64,000 bases of DNA, taken from assembly GCA_026388185.1 (NCBI GenBank), contig JAPLKG010000011.1, positions 310,001 to 374,000 of the forward strand, given 5' to 3'. The position numbers were made by a program, and so were the translations under genes. The notes beneath the pieces were generated by a model, which saw nothing but the letters and a program-made list of their open reading frames with translations, searched no databases and was not told where the DNA came from. Of this stretch, positions 26,138 through 34,867 are shown in pieces (positions within the stretch are counted from its first letter, which is position 1; each line of letters opens with the position of its first letter). The DNA comes from Candidatus Eisenbacteria bacterium (lineage in GTDB: Bacteria; Eisenbacteria; RBG-16-71-46; JAFGJU01).

Positions 26138-26809
26138 TTGGGCGTATTTGTTCTGGTTCTCCTTGTCTCCCTCACGACTGTACAGGTGAGCGCAGGAGCC
26201 TCTTCGGACGCTGTGATCTCTCCTGACATTGTGATCTTCCCTGACACTGTGACCTCCCAGGGCGGCGATGCCTCTCCTGACAGCGTCATCTCCTCGGGCA
26301 CTGATGTTTCCGTGAGTGCGGAGGTCTCTTCCCAGGTTGACAGTTCCCGTAGTGCGGAGGCCCCTTCGAAGTCGTTGAAAGGTGAAGCGCATGTCGAGCC
26401 CCCCTACAGGATTGTCTTGAGGTCGCTCGTCTATCCGGGCTGGGGGCAGCTTTACAACAGAAAGTATATGAAGGCGCTGGCAGTGCTTGCTTCGGAGGCA
26501 ACGCTACTTGGCATGATCTACACCGAATCAAGGGAGGCATCCAGAGCCTACAACGACCACTTGGTCACGCCCGACCTGGCCACTTCCGAGAGGCTGTACG
26601 CAGAGTATGAGAAACACTTTGAGAGAAGAGACTCTCTCATTTGGTGGACGGCCGGTCTGGTGCTTTTCAGTCTCGCCGACGCGTACGTGGACGCGCACCT
26701 GTTCACTTTCGACGAAGAGTTCGGTGAGCCACGGCAGACTAAGGACATTTCTCTCACGACCGGCGGCTACTCAAAGGGCGGGTTCGTGGGGATAAAGTAT
26801 GTTTTCTGA
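26138..26809 (+). CDS. DUF5683-type membrane protein with signal peptide
   Basis: The N-terminus is a hydrophobic export signal (VFVLVLLVSLTTV). Residues about 20-85 are a low-complexity Asp/Ser/Val stretch made of imperfect repeats (SPDIVIFPD, SPDSVISSG). The C-terminal part, from PPYRIVLRSLVYPGWGQLYN, matches the DUF5683 pattern of two short membrane helices with the PGWGQ motif, a family seen in Bacteroidetes/FCB genomes. Function is unknown. TTG 26138 is the nominal start; the better-placed ribosome site GAGAGGTGA (26114-26122) would favour an in-frame CTG at 26129. Confidence 0.75.
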   Translation: MGVFVLVLLVSLTTVQVSAGASSDAVISPDIVIFPDTVTSQGGDASPDSVISSGTDVSVSAEVSSQVDSSRSAEAPSKSLKGEAHVEPPYRIVLRSLVYPGWGQLYNRKYMKALAVLASEATLLGMIYTESREASRAYNDHLVTPDLATSERLYAEYEKHFERRDSLIWWTAGLVLFSLADAYVDAHLFTFDEEFGEPRQTKDISLTTGGYSKGGFVGIKYVF

Positions 26810-26860
26810 CGGCAGCGGGCTGCCGCAACGCAGTGACGGCCCGATTGAGAGAGGCGGATT

Positions 26861-28666
26861 ATGACCGGCACGTCTGACAACACGCGAAACTTCTGCATCA
26901 TCGCGCACATAGACCATGGCAAGTCCACGCTCGCGGACAGGTTTCTTGAGATCACCGGCACCATATCACGAGAAAAGATGCGCGAGCAGGTGCTTGACGA
27001 CATGGACCTTGAGCGTGAAAGAGGCATCACGATCAAGTCTCACCCCGTCACGATGCACTATTCGCTGGCGGGCGAGAAGTACGTCATCAACTTGATAGAC
27101 ACGCCGGGTCACGTTGATTTTTCCTACGAGGTGTCGAGGAGTCTGGCGGCGTGCGAGGGGGCCCTGCTGCTCGTGGATGCTGCGCAGGGTGTGCAGGCTC
27201 AGACGGTGAGCAACCTCAACATGGCCAGAGAAGTGGGGCTGACTATCATTCCCGTGGTAAACAAGATAGATCTTTCCTCGGCAAGAACCGACGATGCAAG
27301 GAAGCAGCTTTGCTCGCTGCTGGGAGAAGACGTCCAAATCAGCTACTGCAGCGCCAGAACAGGTCAGGGTGTCCTGGAGGTTTTGGACAGAGTCGTGAGG
27401 GAGATCCCGCCTCCTTCGGGTTCCGACAAGAACCCGTTGAGGGCGCTTGCGTTCGATTCGGAGTTCGATCAGTTCAAGGGAGTCATCACGTACGTGAGAG
27501 TTATGGAAGGTACTCTCGGCGTCGGAAGGCGGATAAGATTTCTGTTCTCCGAGAAGGAATTCGAGGTGACGGAGCTGGGCACGTTCAGACCCGCGATGGT
27601 GGCTTGTAGTATACTGAGGGCCGGGAATGTCGGTTACGTGATGGCGGGAATAAAAAGGGTGGCGGATGCAAAGGTGGGGGACACCGTGGCCGACGCAGAC
27701 TGCGAAGACGTTACGCCCCTGCCGGGTTATCGTCAAGTCAAGCCGATGGTTTTTTGCGGCATTCACCCCGTGGAAGGTGAAGAATTCGAACCCCTCAAGG
27801 ATTCGCTGGCAAAGCTCCAGCTCAATGATGCCTCCCTCGTTTTTGAACCTGAGACGTCGGCGGCTCTGGGTTTGGGTTTCAGGTGCGGATTCTTGGGACT
27901 TCTTCACATGGAAATAGTGAAGGAGAGACTCGAGCGCGAGTACGGCGTCTCGCTCATAGCCACCGCACCGAACGTGAAGGTGAGGGTGAACCTCAAGAGT
28001 GGCGAGGCCGTGTACGTTGAGAATCCGAGCAAAATGCCTCCTTCGGGCGACATTGTGTCCGTGGAAGAACCCTACGTTCTGACTGAGATACTCACGCAAG
28101 CCGAGTTCCTCGGAAATCTGCTGAAACTATGCGCAGAGAAGCGTGGTATTCATTGTGGCATGCACTATCTCAGTGAGACGACCGTGCAGGTGGCATGTGA
28201 GCTCCCTCTCTCGGAGATCGTGCTGGATTTTCACGATCGGCTAAAATCGACGTCGAGGGGTTACGCCTCTTTTGACTATGAATTCTGTGGATATCGAGAG
28301 TCGAAACTGGTAAAGATGGACATACTTTTGAACGGAGAGTCGGTCGACGCTTTCTCGGCGATTGTTCATCAGGACAAAGCTTACGCGTGGGGCAGGGAGA
28401 CGGTGGCCAGGCTGAAGCAGATTATTCCGAAGCAACTCTTCCTGGTCGCGATACAGGCCGCCGTGGGTAACAAGGTCATTGCCAGGGAGACAGTCGGTGC
28501 CCTGAGGAAACACGTGACCGGGAAGTGTTACGGAGGCGATATCACGAGAAAGAGAAAGCTGCTTGAGAAACAGAAAGCCGGCAAGAAGAAGATGAAACTA
28601 CTGGGTCACGTCACGGTTCCACACGAGGCGTTTCTTGCCGTCCTGAAAGTTGGAGACAGATCATGA
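26861..28666 (+). CDS. lepA: Elongation factor 4 (LepA)
   Basis: LepA is a translational GTPase that acts on ribosomes in initiation or back-translocation. The G domain has P-loop AHIDHGKSTL, effector LERERGITIK, DTPGHVDF and NKID; domains II, III and V follow, and the LepA-specific C-terminal domain ends with GKCYGGDITRKRKLLEKQKAGKKKMK-type sequence (split by me only by position, about residues 545-575). Length, 601 residues, is standard. It overlaps the region upstream of lepB, the common lepA-lepB pairing. Confidence 0.97.
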   Translation: MTGTSDNTRNFCIIAHIDHGKSTLADRFLEITGTISREKMREQVLDDMDLERERGITIKSHPVTMHYSLAGEKYVINLIDTPGHVDFSYEVSRSLAACEGALLLVDAAQGVQAQTVSNLNMAREVGLTIIPVVNKIDLSSARTDDARKQLCSLLGEDVQISYCSARTGQGVLEVLDRVVREIPPPSGSDKNPLRALAFDSEFDQFKGVITYVRVMEGTLGVGRRIRFLFSEKEFEVTELGTFRPAMVACSILRAGNVGYVMAGIKRVADAKVGDTVADADCEDVTPLPGYRQVKPMVFCGIHPVEGEEFEPLKDSLAKLQLNDASLVFEPETSAALGLGFRCGFLGLLHMEIVKERLEREYGVSLIATAPNVKVRVNLKSGEAVYVENPSKMPPSGDIVSVEEPYVLTEILTQAEFLGNLLKLCAEKRGIHCGMHYLSETTVQVACELPLSEIVLDFHDRLKSTSRGYASFDYEFCGYRESKLVKMDILLNGESVDAFSAIVHQDKAYAWGRETVARLKQIIPKQLFLVAIQAAVGNKVIARETVGALRKHVTGKCYGGDITRKRKLLEKQKAGKKKMKLLGHVTVPHEAFLAVLKVGDRS

Positions 28667-28685
28667 GATCGCGAGGATTCGAAAC

Positions 28686-29354
28686 ATGAAAGAGAAAAGG
28701 TCACACAACATGAGACCTTCCACCGTGCACGCCCTGACCGAGAGATCCAAGAGAAAATCGGTTGCCAGGGAGTATGCCGAGGCCATAATCATAGCCTTGG
28801 TGCTCACTTTCTTCGTGAGAGCCTTCGTCATACAAGCTTTCAGAATCCCTACGGGCTCCATGATGGACACTCTGCTTGTCGGAGACTTTCTTTTTGTGAA
28901 CAAGTTCGTGTACGGCGCAAAGGTCCCGTTGACTGACTCGAACCTGCCCGCCATAAGGCAGCCGAAACCGGGGGACATTATCGTGTTCAAGTATCCCGCG
29001 GACCTCAAGAGGGATTTCATCAAGAGGTGTATCGCCGTCGGGGGGCAGACCGTGGAGATAAGGGACAAGGTGGTTTACGTGGACGGGGTAGCGCGCGATG
29101 AACCTTACGTTATTCGCGGCGACCCACGGATTTTCCCGAAAGAAATCTCGCCTCGAGACAACATGGCCCCGCTGTACGTCCCCGAAGGATACATTTTCAT
29201 GATGGGCGACAATCGCGACAACAGTCACGACAGTAGATTCTGGGGTCCGCTTGACGTCAGGCTCGTGAAAGGCAAAGCCATGATTCTCTACTGGTCATGG
29301 AATGGCGAAAGACATTTACCCAGGTTTGATAGACTGTTCCACATAATCCACTGA
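28686..29354 (+). CDS. lepB: Signal peptidase I (LepB)
   Basis: LepB removes signal peptides from exported proteins at the outer face of the inner membrane. One membrane helix (about residues 28-50) precedes the catalytic serine in [15 protein letters not shown]; the general-base lysine is in [13 protein letters not shown], and the C-terminal box [17 protein letters not shown] is intact. ATG 28686 follows GAGGA; a TTG at 28650 inside lepA is in frame. Substrates in this window would include PilQ and the DUF5683 protein. Confidence 0.95.
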   Translation: MKEKRSHNMRPSTVHALTERSKRKSVAREYAEAIIIALVLTFFVRAFVIQAFRIPTGSMMDTLLVGDFLFVNKFVYGAKVPLTDSNLPAIRQPKPGDIIVFKYPADLKRDFIKRCIAVGGQTVEIRDKVVYVDGVARDEPYVIRGDPRIFPKEISPRDNMAPLYVPEGYIFMMGDNRDNSHDSRFWGPLDVRLVKGKAMILYWSWNGERHLPRFDRLFHIIH

Positions 29355-29419
29355 GAGCGGACGTACGGGCCTACCTTTGGCTTCACCCGCGTCCTTTTGA
29401 GGGCAAAGTCGGTTCAGTT

Positions 29420-30571
29420 GTGACGAAAAGAAGAGATTATTACGAAATACTCGGTGTCTCGCAAGGCGCCGGCGAGGCAGAGATAAAGAAGGCGTACCGT
29501 GCGCTTGCCCTCAAGTACCATCCAGACAGAAATCCGGAAGACAAGGGCAGCGAGGACAAATTCAAGGAGACGACCGAAGCATACGAGGTCCTGAGGGATC
29601 CAGAGAAGAGAGCGCTCTACGATAGATACGGACACGAAGGGTTGAAGAGAGGGAGCGGGTTTGATTTCGACTTCGGCGCCCTGGACCTTGCGGACGCCCT
29701 GCGTGCCTTCATGAGGGACTTCGGCGATTTCGGATTGGGAGACTTGTTCGGGGGAGTGACCTCGGCGGGGACTCTGGAGACGCGCGGGAGCGACGTTCGG
29801 ATTCGGCTCAACCTCTCACTGGAGGAGGTCGCGGACGGCGTGACCAAGAAGGTGCGGGTGAAAAAACTCGTCTCGTGCGATGCCTGCAAGGGTTCAGGCG
29901 CGCGAACCGGGACCGGGAAAACTGCATGTAAGAGTTGCGGAGGGACCGGGCAGATAAGACACGTGCAACGATCTTTCCTGGGACAGTTTGTGAGCGTGGC
30001 AACGTGTGCGGGCTGCCGGGGCACAGGCAGCGTCGTGCAGAATCCCTGCCCCGACTGCAACGGCCAGGGTCGGGTGGAGGCAGAGGAAACTCTGAGCCTG
30101 GATATACCGGCCGGCGTCTCAACTGGGAACTACATTGCGAAGAGGGGGCTGGGCAACGCGGGTTCGCGTGGAGGGCATGCCGGAGATCTGATCGTCCTCA
30201 TCGAGGAGACGCCGCACGAGACACTCGGCAGAGACGGAGACAACGTCGTCTGCCAGGCGGAAATCTCTTTCTGCGAGGCCGCCCTCGGTTGCGAAATTGA
30301 AGTCCCGGGGATCCGAGGCCCGGAGCGCCTGAAGATTCCTCGTGGCACCCAGTCGGGCTCGATTCTCAAGATTGCGGGAAAGGGCATCCGCCCACTTCAT
30401 GGTCGAAGACACGGCGACCAGCTCGTGTACGTGCACGTCGCGACGCCGTCAAAGCTCTCTCAGCGCGAAAGGGAGCTTCTCGAGGAACTGGCAAGATTGG
30501 AGAAAGAGGACGGGGGAAGAGGGAAGAGATTCGTCGGAAGGCCTCGGGAAGTCCATCGAGGGGAGGGCTGA
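29420..30571 (+). CDS. dnaJ: Chaperone protein DnaJ
   Basis: DnaJ delivers unfolded clients to DnaK and stimulates its ATPase. The J domain (residues 5-70) has the HPD motif in [10 protein letters not shown]; the G/F linker is short and unusually rich in Asp and Phe (GSGFDFDFG); four zinc-finger CxxCxGxG repeats occur between about residues 155 and 220; the two C-terminal beta domains follow. GTG 29420 is the start. dnaK and grpE are not adjacent. The gene marks the left edge of the accessory island; rsmE, often its neighbour in other bacteria, is now 7.9 kb away. Confidence 0.95.
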   Translation: MTKRRDYYEILGVSQGAGEAEIKKAYRALALKYHPDRNPEDKGSEDKFKETTEAYEVLRDPEKRALYDRYGHEGLKRGSGFDFDFGALDLADALRAFMRDFGDFGLGDLFGGVTSAGTLETRGSDVRIRLNLSLEEVADGVTKKVRVKKLVSCDACKGSGARTGTGKTACKSCGGTGQIRHVQRSFLGQFVSVATCAGCRGTGSVVQNPCPDCNGQGRVEAEETLSLDIPAGVSTGNYIAKRGLGNAGSRGGHAGDLIVLIEETPHETLGRDGDNVVCQAEISFCEAALGCEIEVPGIRGPERLKIPRGTQSGSILKIAGKGIRPLHGRRHGDQLVYVHVATPSKLSQRERELLEELARLEKEDGGRGKRFVGRPREVHRGEG

Positions 30572-30576
30572 GTCCA

Positions 30577-30664
30577 GGTGAACCGTGCTTTACCTGCGGC
30601 AATAGTGAGTGGGCCTATGCGAGGGCACTGAGCTTCTAGCGGCCTAAGCAGTTGGAGATTGCCA
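30577..30664 (+). repeat. Diverged leader repeat, copy A
   Basis: This sequence, starting six bases after dnaJ, aligns with 34115-34205 (copy B) over about 88 bases with roughly three quarters identity by eye. Allowing one frameshift both copies read as the end of the same lost protein: EWAYARALSF-stop here, EWVYARVLRF-stop in copy B. It therefore looks like the tail of a degraded gene that marks the left end of the island. Confidence 0.6.
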
Positions 30665-30669
30665 GTCTT

Positions 30670-30704
30670 GAGGGGTCTGACAAACGTCAGGCCTCTTGTT
30701 GTTT
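30670..30704 (+). terminator. Likely intrinsic terminator after dnaJ
   Basis: GAGG/CCTC and CTGAC/GTCAG stack into one bulged stem with an AAAC loop (30670-30695), followed by TTGTTGTTT. It would insulate dnaJ from the island. Confidence 0.6.
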
Positions 30705-30733
30705 GCCACTGGAACGCCACTAGGCGTTTTCGC

Positions 30734-30762
30734 TTGTACAGCAGGTACTTTGGTGATACGAT
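30734..30762 (+). promoter_or_regulatory. Probable promoter of the sigma-paralog module
   Basis: TTGTAC (30734-30739), a 17-base spacer and TACGAT (30757-30762), about 110 bases ahead of the first island reading frame. The 303-base gap 30572-30874 holds this promoter, repeat A and the terminator. Confidence 0.55.
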
Positions 30763-30874
30763 GGATACCGCAGGGTCGTTGGAGACGTGCGGGCAACGAG
30801 TGTTATCCGGAAACGGCATAAGCCGTAGTTATGCCGCCCTCAGAGTTCGAAGACCAGACACCGGAGTGAGAACC

Positions 30875-31180
30875 ATGCCGGGAAGGAAACGCGGGACCGC
30901 CAGAACAGTGACGGGAGCCAAGACGCTTTCCCTTCTCGATCTCTTTCCGGGTCATAGAAAGACGGACTACCTTCGCAAGCTCAAGCAACGATGGTTGAAG
31001 GAGTCTATCAGGTCTCTCGAGGAGGAAATCAGGAAGAAGGAAAGAGCTAACGAAAGCAAGGAGCTGCAGAGCCTGTTCGCCAAGCTCCAGGCCCTTGCTG
31101 CCGAAAGAAGTGCTCTGGACGGCGGGCGTCAAAAGCCGTCGGAAAATGTGGTTCAGCCGAGGAGAGAAAACAGTCAATGA
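30875..31180 (+). CDS. Small protein made of a novel head and the DnaG C-terminal tail
   Basis: A 101-residue reading frame. The first 29 residues ([20 protein letters not shown] onward) are unrelated to anything else here. From [15 protein letters not shown] to the end it is almost identical to the last 72 residues of the resident DnaG primase (43867-44082), the helical C-terminal region that in primases contacts DnaB helicase. The frame is intact, has GGAGTGAG upstream of ATG 30875, and its stop overlaps the sigma-paralog start (ATGA) exactly as dnaG overlaps rpoD. It may be only a by-product of the duplication that carries the ribosome site for the sigma gene, or a real helicase-binding decoy. 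Confidence 0.6.
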   Translation: MPGRKRGTARTVTGAKTLSLLDLFPGHRKTDYLRKLKQRWLKESIRSLEEEIRKKERANESKELQSLFAKLQALAAERSALDGGRQKPSENVVQPRRENSQ

Positions 31181-31375
31181 AGAAGAAGAGGACGCAGAGC
31201 TTCGATGAGATCAAGACCTTGGCCGTGAAGCAGGGTTTTGTGACTCACGAGCAGATTGAGTCCTTACTGGATGAAGACGCTTCTCCCGACGAGCTGGATG
31301 AAGTTTACATATCCCTCGCGGGGATGAAGATCGACGTCTTCGACACCGTGGAAGAGGCCAGGGAGAACCTCAAGA
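30962..31375 (+). repeat. Duplication of the dnaG-rpoD junction (copy of 43864-44277)
   Basis: The two segments differ at only about 25 of 410 aligned positions by my count, including the dnaG tail, the ATGA overlap and the first 66 or so codons of the sigma gene. Beyond about 31375 similarity at DNA level falls abruptly while both proteins remain 583 residues long. Confidence 0.9.
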
Positions 31376-32928
31376 AGGCAAAACGACAGGAAGGGAGACG
31401 AGCGGAGAGTCGCTTGCTTGCCGTGCAGCCGATCCGCCTTGACGATCCCGTGGCGATGTATCTGCGCGAGATGCGGAACTCGCCGTTTCTCGACAGCGAT
31501 AGCGAGATAGAGATCGCCAAGCGCATAGAGGACGGCCACCTGCGTGTCTCCCAGGCTATCTTCAAGCTCGACGCAGCGACGAAGGAGCTCATAGGATACG
31601 CCCGGCGGGTCGAGAAGGGCACGATGCGCCCTGAGGATATCTTCGGGCTCGGGAGCAGCTGGCTGTATGCGCACACTCCCGGCACGAAGGAGCAAGAGAG
31701 GTACGTCGGGATCCTCAGGAGGATCATCAAGCTCCGCAGGGAGACAATTGGGCTTGGCACGAGGCTCCACAAGTGCCAGAGGGGCGCATCGGCCGCGCAG
31801 CTCCGTAAGCAGCTCGAGGCGCGTAACGACGAGCTCCGGGAAGAGTATCGCAAGATCAGGTTCAGTCCGCGCCTGGTCCATGAGCTAGATGGCAAGGCTA
31901 AGGAAATCCTCCGGCGCATGGACTTTTCGCGCAAGCAGATCCAAGAATGCGAGAAGCTGGCAGGGATGAGTGCTGCAGAGATAGATCGCTCGATCAGGGT
32001 GATCGCGCACGACTCACCAGAGAGTCCGCAAGCCCTGAACAAGAGGAAAGGTCGGTGGGCGCTAGCCGACCTCCTCACGTTCGCACAGAGAATCCGAGAT
32101 CTCGAGAACACTGTGCACGCAATTGAGAGAGAGGAGAACGTTCGCTACGACGATCTGAGGAAGATCGTTCAGGATATCGTTGAAGGGGAGCGTAGCTCAC
32201 AGAGGGCGAAACAGGAGATGATCGAGGCGAACGTGCGTCTCGTCATCTTGATCGCGGAGCGCTATACGAACCGCGGCCTGGAGTTCCTTGATCTCGTCCA
32301 GGAGGGGAACAGCGGGCTCATGCGTGCCGTCGATGAGTTCGACTATCGAAAGGGTTACAAGTTCAGCGGATACGCCGCCTGGTGGATAAGGCAGGCCATC
32401 ACGCGGGCCATCGCCGATCAGGCGCGCACGATCCGGGTGCCTGTCAAGATGATCGAGGCAATCAACAAGGTGGCACGGACGCAGCGCAGGCTCATCCAAG
32501 AGCTCGAACGCGAGCCCAGCCCTGAGGAAGTGGCTCATAAGCTCAACTGCTCGGTCGGAAAGGTCAAGAGTCTCATGGAAGCGAGGGTCGAGCCGATTTC
32601 GCTCGACCGACAGATTGACGAGGACGACGACGCCAGCCTGGGCGACCTGCTCGAAGACACCTCCGCCCTGGCCCCTGACCAGTCGGCGGCCCGCGCGATG
32701 CTCCGCGTGCAAATGAGGCAACTCATAAGCGAATTGTCAGAGATCGAGAGAGCAGTAGTGGAGATGCGTTACGGTATCCGAGATGGCACTCCTCGCGCAA
32801 TCGCCGAGATAGCCGATCATCTCGGCCTTTCATTCCTACAGGTGCACTTCATTGAACTGAATGCATTGAAGAAGAATCAGAGAATGTTGATTAGTGAGCT
32901 TTCACGCAGACTGTTGCAGAACGGATAG
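31177..32928 (+). CDS. Diverged RpoD-family sigma factor paralog
   Basis: A second full-length sigma-70, 583 residues, the same length as the resident RpoD (44079-45830). Region 1.1 (residues 1-80) is nearly identical to RpoD; the non-conserved region is different. Regions 2.1-2.4 are kept ([36 protein letters not shown]) with changes at positions equivalent to E. coli T429 (G), T432 (A) and H455 (K). The sigma finger [12 protein letters not shown] is kept. Region 4.2 is altered: where RpoD has [18 protein letters not shown] this protein has [18 protein letters not shown], so the -35-contacting arginines are gone. It probably binds core polymerase and -10 elements but not normal -35 boxes. 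It may direct island promoters or act as a decoy. Confidence 0.93.
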   Translation: MKKKRTQSFDEIKTLAVKQGFVTHEQIESLLDEDASPDELDEVYISLAGMKIDVFDTVEEARENLKKAKRQEGRRAESRLLAVQPIRLDDPVAMYLREMRNSPFLDSDSEIEIAKRIEDGHLRVSQAIFKLDAATKELIGYARRVEKGTMRPEDIFGLGSSWLYAHTPGTKEQERYVGILRRIIKLRRETIGLGTRLHKCQRGASAAQLRKQLEARNDELREEYRKIRFSPRLVHELDGKAKEILRRMDFSRKQIQECEKLAGMSAAEIDRSIRVIAHDSPESPQALNKRKGRWALADLLTFAQRIRDLENTVHAIEREENVRYDDLRKIVQDIVEGERSSQRAKQEMIEANVRLVILIAERYTNRGLEFLDLVQEGNSGLMRAVDEFDYRKGYKFSGYAAWWIRQAITRAIADQARTIRVPVKMIEAINKVARTQRRLIQELEREPSPEEVAHKLNCSVGKVKSLMEARVEPISLDRQIDEDDDASLGDLLEDTSALAPDQSAARAMLRVQMRQLISELSEIERAVVEMRYGIRDGTPRAIAEIADHLGLSFLQVHFIELNALKKNQRMLISELSRRLLQNG

Positions 32929-32994
32929 TAACCTATGATGTCAGAACGAAGAGTCTAGGTTTGTATTACAGTACGGGTGGGTTCGTGCCGAGAA

Positions 32995-33945
32995 ATGATT
33001 ATCAGATCTGAAGATGTCCAGGAGTTTATCGAAGCCTACTCTGATTTCCAGACTGGATATGCTTATATAGGCACCCAGAAGCGTCGCTTTGGCGATTCTT
33101 TGTCTGAATTCCTCAACTGGCTGAACGAGCATCCGCAATGTCTGATTGCGTCTGGCTTTAGAGAATACGTCGCCGGGGGAAATCTGCAATTCGACATTCA
33201 TCCGAAAGTAGTTGATCCAACGCCTCATCCCTTTTTCAGGACTCCAGAGGGAGTCTGGTTCATGCCCGGTCATATAGACTGCGCGCAAGAGGTGCCTTGG
33301 CGGGCATGGACCTATAGCCAGATATTGGAAATGGGGCGATTGGCAGAAACGAGAAGTGAGTTAATTGATGAAATAGTCGACAATCCCTCAGTCGTGCTAC
33401 CTTCCGCGCAGGATATAATTCAGAACTTGGAGAAGCAAGTTAGCTGTCCTCGAATTGGACCAGCTACTCTTATTTCGCCGCAGCTGTGGACCCCGAGAAT
33501 GCAGAGAGAGCAAAGCGAACAGCTTAAGAGTTGCGCTCTGCCTATATTGATCGCTCTCCAGCATCAGAAACGCGAACTGAAGGACCTTACTTGGCGCCAA
33601 TTCGAAGACATTGTTGCTGAAGTACTTCGGGCCAGTGGCATGGAGATTCACGCAATCAGGAATTCTCCTCAGGGTGGCCGCGATATTGTCGCTAGAGGAG
33701 CTCTCATTCCGGGAACTGAATTAGTGTACATAGCGATAGAAGTGAAGCACCGACAATACGTTGATCGGCCCGAGCTCGACAAGGCTCTTTACCAGAACCG
33801 CCAATTCCCTGCGCTGATGTTTGTGACATCCGGGCGCTTTTCTGCTGGTGTGATCAGAGAATCCCAGCTCCCAGAGAATCGACTGCGGTTGTTTCTAAAA
33901 GACGGTGTAGCCATTCGCGATCTAATCCGAGCCTATGGACTCTAG
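32995..33945 (+). CDS. Mrr-like restriction endonuclease-fold protein
   Basis: The C-terminal 120 residues form an Mrr_cat-type PD-(D/E)xK nuclease domain: TWRQFEDIVAEVLRASGMEI, then GGRDIVARG (D230) and IAIEVKHRQ (E249, K251) supply the metal-binding triad. The N-terminal 190 residues have no domain I recognise and could be a target-recognition or regulatory part. Such proteins cut modified or foreign DNA. ATG 32995 is used; GTG 32977 is in frame. Codon usage is visibly more A/T-rich than in the flanking housekeeping genes, which suggests transfer. It follows the sigma paralog after 66 bases and may be cotranscribed with it. Confidence 0.82.
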   Translation: MIIRSEDVQEFIEAYSDFQTGYAYIGTQKRRFGDSLSEFLNWLNEHPQCLIASGFREYVAGGNLQFDIHPKVVDPTPHPFFRTPEGVWFMPGHIDCAQEVPWRAWTYSQILEMGRLAETRSELIDEIVDNPSVVLPSAQDIIQNLEKQVSCPRIGPATLISPQLWTPRMQREQSEQLKSCALPILIALQHQKRELKDLTWRQFEDIVAEVLRASGMEIHAIRNSPQGGRDIVARGALIPGTELVYIAIEVKHRQYVDRPELDKALYQNRQFPALMFVTSGRFSAGVIRESQLPENRLRLFLKDGVAIRDLIRAYGL

Positions 33946-34443
33946 TATCGAATCAAAGCTGGGATATCTTCCCTTCCTGCGGGGCCGGATTCTGTCAGGG
34001 GTCACTTAACATCGGCCATCTATGAGCCCTATCCAGAAACTGATCCAGTCAAGAAGCAGAGTTTCCCGACCTTTTGACCCCGCGGCGACCTCAGCGTGCG
34101 ACTGATTTCCCAACGAACCCTGCTTCACTTGCGGCAGAATGAGTGGGTGTATGCAAGGGTGCTGAGGTTTTAGGGATACAAGCAATTAGAGTTCTTGGGT
34201 GAAAGGGACCCGCACATCTGTGTGAGTGCCTTCCGTTTTGCGCATTGCAAGGACGAGTGACAGGACTAGCTCGCAGTGGCACTCCCATCTCCAGCAGAAC
34301 TTTCTTGTGGATGCTAATCCACTCGTGTGATACACTTCGACAACACTACGGATCCAACCAGATGACTGTACTTCACACAACCAAGCTGGAAGTAACATTG
34401 GGCTTCTTGACTACGGTGTCATTCATGCTACGGAGGACGACCT
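33946..34443. other. 498-base intergenic region inside the island
   Basis: No convincing gene. It contains leader repeat copy B (34115-34205). A TTGTGG / TACACT pair near 34305-34336 with a 20-base spacer is a weak promoter candidate at the place equivalent to the promoter downstream of copy A. Confidence 0.5.
34115..34205 (+). repeat. Diverged leader repeat, copy B
   Basis: Aligns with copy A at 30577-30664. Here the remnant reading frame is open for longer upstream (RTLLHLRQNEWVYARVLRF then stop), supporting the view that both copies descend from the end of a lost coding gene, such as a mobile-element protein, that I cannot identify. Confidence 0.55.
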
Positions 34444-34803
34444 ATGCTAGAACCGTATGAGCAGATTGCACGGAACGCTGCGGCTAGGCTTGCTGCTACC
34501 TTGGGCTCGGAACTGCCACAGATGACCGAGAAGGCGCTCGACATGCCAGATGCCCGTGGGGTGCCGGATCAATACCTTGACAGTGCCACCGCAATCAACT
34601 TGGCTTCGCTAGTGGTGAGCATTGCAAGTCTGGTGTGGAGTATGTGTCAGGATCGGCCCCAAAAGACCTCCAAGTCGAATCGGGACGTGATCCAGCGTAG
34701 GATCACGTTGAAGGTGGGTCGGCCAGATGGAGTTTCGGTTTCACAACGTGACCGCATCATTGAGGTTGTGATTGACGAGGCCATGAAGATGGAAATCCCT
34801 TGA
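34444..34803 (+). CDS. Small membrane protein paired with the CHAT-STAND gene
   Basis: A 119-residue protein of unknown function. An amphipathic N-terminal region (residues 1-45) leads to one predicted membrane helix (AINLASLVVSIASLVWSM, about 50-67) and then a basic C-terminal domain of about 50 residues with a regular strand-helix pattern (RRITLKVGRPDGVSVSQRDR). GGAGGA precedes ATG 34444 at good spacing. It lies 64 bases ahead of the CHAT-STAND gene on the same strand, so it is a candidate effector or membrane target: a CHAT protease could release or activate it by cleavage. That role is inference. Confidence 0.7.
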   Translation: MLEPYEQIARNAAARLAATLGSELPQMTEKALDMPDARGVPDQYLDSATAINLASLVVSIASLVWSMCQDRPQKTSKSNRDVIQRRITLKVGRPDGVSVSQRDRIIEVVIDEAMKMEIP

Positions 34804-34867
34804 TGACACGTGGGTTGGCAGTACGGAGTCGCTGCATGTCGTTTGGACCCCGCAAGGGGAGTTTCGT

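Noticed and set aside
26810-26825. CGGCAG/CTGCCG hairpin right after the DUF5683 gene as a terminator.
   Set aside because: Six base pairs and no T-run; not distinguishable from chance.
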